Assembly (NCBI GenBank): GCA_963521065.1
Contig: CAUQTI010000025.1
Location: forward strand, 1-44,712
DNA: 44,712 nt
Source of the DNA: IOR16 sp963521065
GTDB lineage: Bacteria > Bacillota > Clostridia > Peptostreptococcales > Anaerovoracaceae
Reading direction: 5' to 3'
Position numbers and translations under genes: made by a program. The notes under the pieces are model-generated. The model saw only the letters and a program-made list of their open reading frames with translations, did no database searches and was not told the origin of the DNA. Every line of letters starts with the position of its first letter. Within the stretch, counting starts at the first letter, position 1. Shown here one piece after another: positions 40,123-44,712 of this stretch.

Positions 40123-41157
40123 ATGAGAACATTAAAGGTAGCGATGATTGGTTTTGGAAATGCAGCCAGAGCCTTTGCAAAAATTTTGATAGAAAAACAA
40201 GAATCGATAAAAAATACGATGGATTGTGATATCCGCATTGTTGCAATTACAACAGGAAGCCGTGGAAGTTTGGTTTGTCCAGATGGGATTGATTTAAAGG
40301 AAGCTTGTCGGCAGATTGAGGAAGCCGGTTCTTTTGACCCTGCCTCGAGCCCTATTTCTGATTGGTCCTCTATGGAGGTTGTTCAGAACGGAGAATACGA
40401 TGTGATGCTGGAAATGACGCCGCTTCAAATTTTTACAGGACAGCCTGCGATTGATCATTTGAAATATGCAATGCAAAGAAAAAAGCATGTCATTACTGCA
40501 AACAAAGGGCCGATTGCATGGGCGTTCCGACAATTGAAAGAACTCGCAGCGCAGCAGAATGTCTGCTTTTACTACGAAACAACGGTAATGGATGGAACAC
40601 CGGTTTTTAATTTGGTGGAAGATACTTTAAAATTTTGCAGAGTGACAGAAGTCAGCGGTATTTTAAACACTACAACCAATTTCGTATTAGAAGAGATGGC
40701 AAAGGGAATCTCGTATGAAGCTGTTATGGAGGAAGGCAGAAGACGGGGCTTTGTGGAAGCAGATCCCTCTTTAGATATGGAAGGGTGGGACGCAGCAGCG
40801 AAGACGACGGCACTTCTGAATGTACTCATGGATGCTGATATTACCCCAGAAGACATTGACCGGAGCGGCATTACGAATATTACAGAGAAGGAAATTAGAG
40901 AGGCAGAGAAAAGAGGCTGCTGCATCAAATTGTTCTGCAGGGGCGTCGTGAGCGGTGGAAAGGTAGTTGGTACTGTAAAGCCGATTGAAGTACCTCTTGA
41001 TGAATTGCTGGCGCATATTGACGGAACCTCAAGTGCGGTTTCCATTACCACAGATTTAATGGGGAAATTAACAGTCGTAGAGCATAATCCCGAGCTGTTG
41101 CAGACCGGATACGGGATTTTCAGCGATTTAATTCGAGTGATTGATTATAGCAAATAG
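40123..41157 (+). CDS. Homoserine dehydrogenase family protein (no ACT domain)
   Basis: This 344-residue NAD(P)-dependent oxidoreductase reduces aspartate semialdehyde to homoserine if it is a true homoserine dehydrogenase. Seen are the Rossmann motif 'MIGFGNAARAFAKIL', 'VITANKGPIAWAF', 'TTVMDGTPVFNLVEDTL', 'ILNTTTNFVLEEMA' and the catalytic region 'EADPSLDMEGWDAAAKTTAL'. It ends without the regulatory ACT domain of threonine-sensitive enzymes, so feedback control is unlikely. Linkage to two acyl-CoA ligases is unusual; no homoserine kinase or threonine synthase is near. A homologue acting on a related semialdehyde is possible. Confidence 0.82.
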   Translation: MRTLKVAMIGFGNAARAFAKILIEKQESIKNTMDCDIRIVAITTGSRGSLVCPDGIDLKEACRQIEEAGSFDPASSPISDWSSMEVVQNGEYDVMLEMTPLQIFTGQPAIDHLKYAMQRKKHVITANKGPIAWAFRQLKELAAQQNVCFYYETTVMDGTPVFNLVEDTLKFCRVTEVSGILNTTTNFVLEEMAKGISYEAVMEEGRRRGFVEADPSLDMEGWDAAAKTTALLNVLMDADITPEDIDRSGITNITEKEIREAEKRGCCIKLFCRGVVSGGKVVGTVKPIEVPLDELLAHIDGTSSAVSITTDLMGKLTVVEHNPELLQTGYGIFSDLIRVIDYSK

Positions 41158-41187
41158 GCGATTATTGTCAAATAAGGGTATTTAAAA

Positions 41188-41262
41188 GCATTTTCTTTGC
41201 AGAGAAAATGCACAAAAAGAGCAGAGAGTCTCCTTAAAATAGGAAGCTTTCTGCTCTTTGAT
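41188..41262. terminator. Two hairpins forming a bidirectional terminator region
   Basis: The first hairpin is GCATTTTC/GAAAATGC at 41188-41211. The second, AAAGAGCAGA...CTTTCTGCTCTTT at 41216-41259, has five T on the minus strand and a shorter T-run on the + strand. They separate the convergent homoserine dehydrogenase-like and racemase genes. Confidence 0.65.
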
Positions 41263-41359
41263 TTATGAGTAATGATGTTTTTCAGTTTTCTATGAAAAGC
41301 TATTTTAAATAACATAAAGTGACAGAATCTAAGCATTATCGGCTAAATACGATTTACGA

Positions 41360-42457
41360 TTAGATGCAGCGGATTGTTACATTTTTTGAATTTGTTAAGA
41401 AAAGCAGGGTGGTATAGCAGATGTCAAATTCCAAAATACTGCCAACTTGCAAGTTATCTGTGTTGTCCTCGATGTCGATAATTGTATGATCTGAGCTTCC
41501 ACCTAAAATCTCAATCTTGTCTGTACGCGGAAGAAGCTTACTGAGATCGCATGCATCGAGTTTACCAAGTGCAAGCAATGCTCTCTTACGGATACCGCGG
41601 TCTTTATATTCACATATATTACCAAAGGCATCAATGAAGATTTCGCCTACAGGATAGGTCGGTTTATCTTTGACTTCAATAATCTGTGCTTTTAGTGTAA
41701 AAGTATCCATATTTAAGTAATTCATGTCGTAGCCCCAATCTGTTTGCAGATCATAGGCCAATATGATACCTTCTCCGATGCGTAGGTGATTGATTCGCTT
41801 TGGCATCGTACCGTCGTGGACCATTGTAAAGGAGCTGGTGGCACCGCCAGAAATTACTTCAAGCTCTCTGGAAATAGTTTCCTCAATCTTCTCTGCAACT
41901 TCAATCAATTCGTTCATCTTTTCCGGAGTTGGTTTGATGGAACCGTAACAGCCTAAGTTTGTGCCAATACCTAAAAGGTGAATATTCTCTAAATCCCGTT
42001 CGATATGCAGTGCAGCCTGCGCCATTTCCTCTTTATCCCAAAAGCCTTCTCGCAGGTCACCCATATCCGCCATCAGAATAATATTGTGTTTTTTATTTTG
42101 ACGCGCACATTCTTCGTTTAAAGCATCGATTACGGAAATCTCGCTTTGCAGGCTGTAATCTGTCAAGGATACGAGTCTTTCCAATTCAGAAGGCATCGCA
42201 ATCCGAATCAGCATAAACGGTCCTTCAATTCCATGATTTTTAGCATCTTCAATTTGCTCAAGGCGAGAAGACGCGATATAACGGCAGCCTCCGAGCTTAA
42301 ATTGCTCTGCAAGCTCAGGAATGCCATTAAACCCTTTGATTACACCGGCAACTTCGATCCCGGCTTCGGCACAGCGGTTTACTACTTGCTCAACGTTGTT
42401 TCTTAATTTTTTTAAGTCAATCTCTAGCAATGGATATTGCTTTGCTGTTTGTACCAT
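41360..42457 (-). CDS. PLP-dependent amino acid racemase, ornithine/alanine racemase family
   Basis: This 365-residue fold-III PLP enzyme resembles the ornithine racemase (Orr) group more than housekeeping alanine racemase. The start 'LLEIDLKKLRNNVEQVVNRC' leads to 'VAGVIKGFNG', where the lysine should hold PLP. It is followed by 'YIASSRLEQIEDAK', 'HNIILMADMGDLREGFW' and 'GGATSSF'. D-ornithine formation is the first step of oxidative ornithine fermentation in some Clostridia, but no other ornithine pathway gene is in the window. GGAGG precedes the ATG. A D-serine or D-alanine role linked to the VanG-like ligase, 35 kb away, cannot be excluded. Confidence 0.82.
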   Translation of the reverse strand: MVQTAKQYPLLEIDLKKLRNNVEQVVNRCAEAGIEVAGVIKGFNGIPELAEQFKLGGCRYIASSRLEQIEDAKNHGIEGPFMLIRIAMPSELERLVSLTDYSLQSEISVIDALNEECARQNKKHNIILMADMGDLREGFWDKEEMAQAALHIERDLENIHLLGIGTNLGCYGSIKPTPEKMNELIEVAEKIEETISRELEVISGGATSSFTMVHDGTMPKRINHLRIGEGIILAYDLQTDWGYDMNYLNMDTFTLKAQIIEVKDKPTYPVGEIFIDAFGNICEYKDRGIRKRALLALGKLDACDLSKLLPRTDKIEILGGSSDHTIIDIEDNTDNLQVGSILEFDICYTTLLFLTNSKNVTIRCI

Positions 42458-42662
42458 ATTTTAATCCTCCAGCTTGCGTTGTTATTTTTTGAAAATGCTA
42501 TTGTGTATTATCATACAGGATTACGGAAATTGTTACAATATTTTGTAGAATATTTCTCGCAGAATAAATTGGGATTTTCTATATTTTGGAGTGGAAATAC
42601 AAAATGAAGGTGATAGAATAAAGAAAAAGATTTTTGATTGAAAAAAGAAACGGAGAGATTCT

Positions 42663-43643
42663 ATGTATCTCATAAAGAACACAGTTGTAAATCCTTATTT
42701 TAATTTAGCGGCGGAAGAATATTTTTTAGAACAGCCGGAGAAGGAAGTGCTGATTTTGTGGCAAAATGAGAGGGCTATCGTTGTGGGGCGAAATCAGAAT
42801 ACAATGGCGGAAGTAAATTCTGCATATGTAAGAGAGCAGGATATCCCTGTTATTCGCAGACTCAGCGGTGGGGGGGCGGTGTTCCATGACAGGGGGAACA
42901 TCAATTACACCATCATTCAAAAAGAGAATGGAAGCTTCTTTTCGGATTATAAGTTTTTTACAGAACCGATTTGTGCATTTTTAAAAACGTTAGGAATCGA
43001 TGCGCAGCTCTCCGGAAGAAATGATTTGCTGATAGACGGAAAAAAATTCTGCGGAAATGCGCAGGCGAGAAGGAATGGAAAGATAATGCATCATGGCTGT
43101 ATTTTATTTTCCGCAAATGTCAAGGAGCTTGCAGCTTGCTTAAATCCAAGCCCTCTGAAAATGGAGAGCAAAGGAGTGAAATCAATAAGAAGTCATGTGA
43201 CAAATATTTCGGAGCATTTAAAATCGCCTATGACAGTCGAGGATTTCTTTCATAAGCTCTTTCAGTATTTTAGAGAGAATACTTCAGATATAGAGGAAGC
43301 TTACTTGACAGAAGAGGAGTACAGGGCAATCGATAAGCTGGCTGAACAAAAATACGCTTCGTGGGATTGGAATTATGGGGAGTCTCCGGACTATACTGCA
43401 AAGAAAGCACGCAGATATGAGTTTGGTACAGTGGAAATTTATTTTTCTGTTGAAGCAGGGATTATTAAAAAAATAAAAATTTATGGAGACTTTTTTGGGG
43501 TAAAGGATATTTCTAAATTAGAAGAACGATGTCTGGGAGTAATCCATAAAAGAGAAGCATTTCAAGAAGTATTTAAATGTTTTCCGATTGAAGAATATAT
43601 CTGGGGTATGGATACCGTGCAATTGATAGAACTGCTCTTTTGA
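42663..43643 (+). CDS. lplA: Lipoate--protein ligase
   Basis: This 326-residue cytoplasmic enzyme attaches lipoate via lipoyl-AMP to GcvH or E2 domains. The N-terminal 'NPYFNLAAEEYFLE', the lipoate-binding 'VIRRLSGGGAVFHDRGNINYT' and 'GRNDLLIDGKKFCGNAQ' are typical of LplA, and the C-terminal accessory domain is present, so the protein is full length. No gcv or dehydrogenase gene lies in the window. GGAGAG precedes the ATG. The flavodoxin gene follows 45 bases downstream. Confidence 0.94.
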   Translation: MYLIKNTVVNPYFNLAAEEYFLEQPEKEVLILWQNERAIVVGRNQNTMAEVNSAYVREQDIPVIRRLSGGGAVFHDRGNINYTIIQKENGSFFSDYKFFTEPICAFLKTLGIDAQLSGRNDLLIDGKKFCGNAQARRNGKIMHHGCILFSANVKELAACLNPSPLKMESKGVKSIRSHVTNISEHLKSPMTVEDFFHKLFQYFRENTSDIEEAYLTEEEYRAIDKLAEQKYASWDWNYGESPDYTAKKARRYEFGTVEIYFSVEAGIIKKIKIYGDFFGVKDISKLEERCLGVIHKREAFQEVFKCFPIEEYIWGMDTVQLIELLF

Positions 43644-43688
43644 AATAGAAAGGGTCGTTTTGTGAGTGTTATACGAGGAGGAATTATT

Positions 43689-44114
43689 ATGAAGTACGAG
43701 GTGTTTTATTTTACAAGAACGGGTGTAAGCAAACGAGTTGCAGAAAAAATTGGAGAATTACTTTTGTGTGAGCCGATTGAAATTACAGATGATATGGATT
43801 GGAGCGGGGCAAGCGGATTTTTGAAGGGCGGCTACTATGCTTCACGAAAGAAATCGGTTCAAATAAAGCTTTCCAAGCCATCGGAGGGGAAGGATATTTT
43901 GGTGGTCGTAACTCCTTTGTGGGCAGGAAAAATCGCACCTGCTATTGATGCTTTCTTAAAAAAACAGGATCTGAAAAAGGTTCACTTAGTAGTTACTTCT
44001 AGCGGAAGTACACTGAAAGAACGGCAGGGGTATTGTTCCATTACAGATATTGTAAAAAACAGAAATGACGAAGCGGAATGCATTCAGACATTAGTGAGTA
44101 AATTGACAGAGTAA
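43689..44114 (+). CDS. Small flavodoxin family protein
   Basis: This 141-residue FMN-binding fold protein has the phosphate loop 'FYFTRTGVSKRVAEKI' at the N-terminus, a central 'VVVTPLWAGKIAPAIDAFLK' and 'HLVVTSSGST', as in short flavodoxin-like proteins of Clostridia that act as redox partners or quinone/nitro-reductase-like proteins. The frame begins at a GTG (43662), but GAGGAGG eight bases before the ATG at 43689 decides the start. It may be cotranscribed with lplA. Its electron partner is unknown. Confidence 0.85.
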   Translation: MKYEVFYFTRTGVSKRVAEKIGELLLCEPIEITDDMDWSGASGFLKGGYYASRKKSVQIKLSKPSEGKDILVVVTPLWAGKIAPAIDAFLKKQDLKKVHLVVTSSGSTLKERQGYCSITDIVKNRNDEAECIQTLVSKLTE

Positions 44115-44140
44115 TCAAAGCATTGAGAAATAAAGCCGGT

Positions 44141-44173
44141 AAAAAAGCCTTAGCTGAAAGAATCAACTAAGGC
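44141..44173 (-). terminator. Terminator of the DUF6385-like gene
   Basis: On the minus strand AGCCTTAG pairs with CTAAGGCT and is followed by six T. It lies about 60 bases behind the stop codon of the partial gene at the right edge. Confidence 0.8.
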
Positions 44174-44230
44174 TGGAAAGGCGGAATATAGAAAAGCTTG
44201 TATACTTGCTTTAAACGAGCATTGGGATGG

Positions 44231-44712
44231 TCAGTGCTGTGCCTGATAGCAAGAAATAACAGTAGTAGAAGCAGTTCCACCGGTAATGACAAAGCGAGCA
44301 TATTTTAAGAAATTTGTCACAGGGATGATTTGGGCGGTATCATGAATGAGGGCAATGCTATCCCCGGTGTCCTCTACCCAGTTTGTGCCGTCAGGGCTGA
44401 CTTGAACGATAAGAGTAACGTCTTCATCGGAGCCAGTAGTTCCTGTATTTTTAATATACCAGTTATACGAGGATTCTTTTGAGATATCCTGCGCATCGGA
44501 TTCGACTGTGGCACCAATTGCGATTTCTTTCGGCGTAAGAAGTGTACTGCTTCCGAATGAATCCGCATTCGTGAAAACAAGATCATTTTGAACCTTACCG
44601 ATTATATTTTCTCCGGCAGCGAGTCCGACTGTTAAAGCAGAAGCACCATTGACGATTTTAACGTCATTTGTGATGGTGCCGAGTGTATCAACAGAATCGA
44701 GAGCGCTGTCAG
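44231..44712 (-). CDS. DUF6385-like surface or appendage protein, C-terminal part (truncated by the window)
   Basis: The minus-strand frame is open from the window edge to a TGA at 44233-44231, giving 159 residues of the C-terminus. It contains 'NDVKIVNGASALTVGLAAGENIIGKVQNDL' split over a beta-rich region, then 'YIKNTGTTGSDEDVTLIVQVSPDGTNWVED', 'FLKYARFVITGG' and the end 'CYQAQH'. The pattern of tone 'QVSPDG.NW' and the terminal 'YQAQ' recalls DUF6385 domains of Bacillota, which occur in surface or spore-associated repeat proteins. The start lies outside the window. A terminator follows. Function unknown. Confidence 0.65.
   Translation of the reverse strand, partial: DSALDSVDTLGTITNDVKIVNGASALTVGLAAGENIIGKVQNDLVFTNADSFGSSTLLTPKEIAIGATVESDAQDISKESSYNWYIKNTGTTGSDEDVTLIVQVSPDGTNWVEDTGDSIALIHDTAQIIPVTNFLKYARFVITGGTASTTVISCYQAQH

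Overview
This 44.7 kb window looks like chromosomal DNA of an anaerobic, low-GC Bacillota, most likely class Clostridia. The evidence is strong GGAGG-type ribosome binding sites, sigma-A promoters, an oxygen-sensitive pyruvate formate-lyase with its activase, a complete Rnf complex, DUF3793 and NusG domain II proteins, and no aerobic respiratory genes. A gut or oral amino-acid/peptide fermenter, for example near Anaerovoracaceae (Clostridiales family XIII), is a guess. I saw no rRNA, tRNA, CRISPR array, transposase, integrase or phage replication gene.

Left part (1-12.4 kb, mostly + strand): a MATE efflux pump; a pentapeptide-repeat protein; a DUF3793 gene behind a promoter with two metalloregulator-like palindromes; an unannotated 47-residue ORF on the minus strand; a secreted ComEC-like metallo-hydrolase with a 15-bp tandem repeat beside its promoter; a vanW/vanG-like pair preceded by six TTAA(G/A) motifs in exact 11-bp register; pflB-pflA under a ZTP (pfl) riboswitch; and an AbgA-like M20 amidohydrolase.

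Middle part (11.7-22.6 kb): a minus-strand potABCD-alkD operon in which every junction is an ATGA-type overlap, with a structured leader; an ArsB/NhaD-type permease and a small unknown protein; an XRE regulator; an unknown gene whose end overlaps a convergent Gx-type membrane protein; a NusG-II protein; ApbE flavin transferase; and an Mrp ATPase.

22.8-29.4 kb holds the least ordinary unit. Five tightly packed + strand genes encode a C2H2-like zinc finger/LuxR-HTH protein, an MFS carrier, an M32 carboxypeptidase homologue whose HEXGH motif has become HEGGK, a second MFS carrier and an X-prolyl dipeptidyl-peptidase with an intact Ser-Asp-His triad. It reads as a proline-peptide uptake and processing locus with a possible pseudo-peptidase, and I know no described system with this composition.

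Right part (29.6-44.7 kb): rnfCDGEAB (minus strand), with a Cys-rich tail on RnfE; an APC amino acid permease; two tandem paralogous acyl-CoA ligases followed by an ACT-less homoserine dehydrogenase; an ornithine/alanine-racemase family enzyme; lipoate-protein ligase; a small flavodoxin; and the C-terminal part of a DUF6385-like protein cut by the window edge.

Functionally the window joins energy conservation (Rnf plus ApbE; PFL), amino acid, peptide and polyamine uptake, and cell envelope functions. Everything here is read by eye, so family assignments rest on remembered motifs and not on searches.
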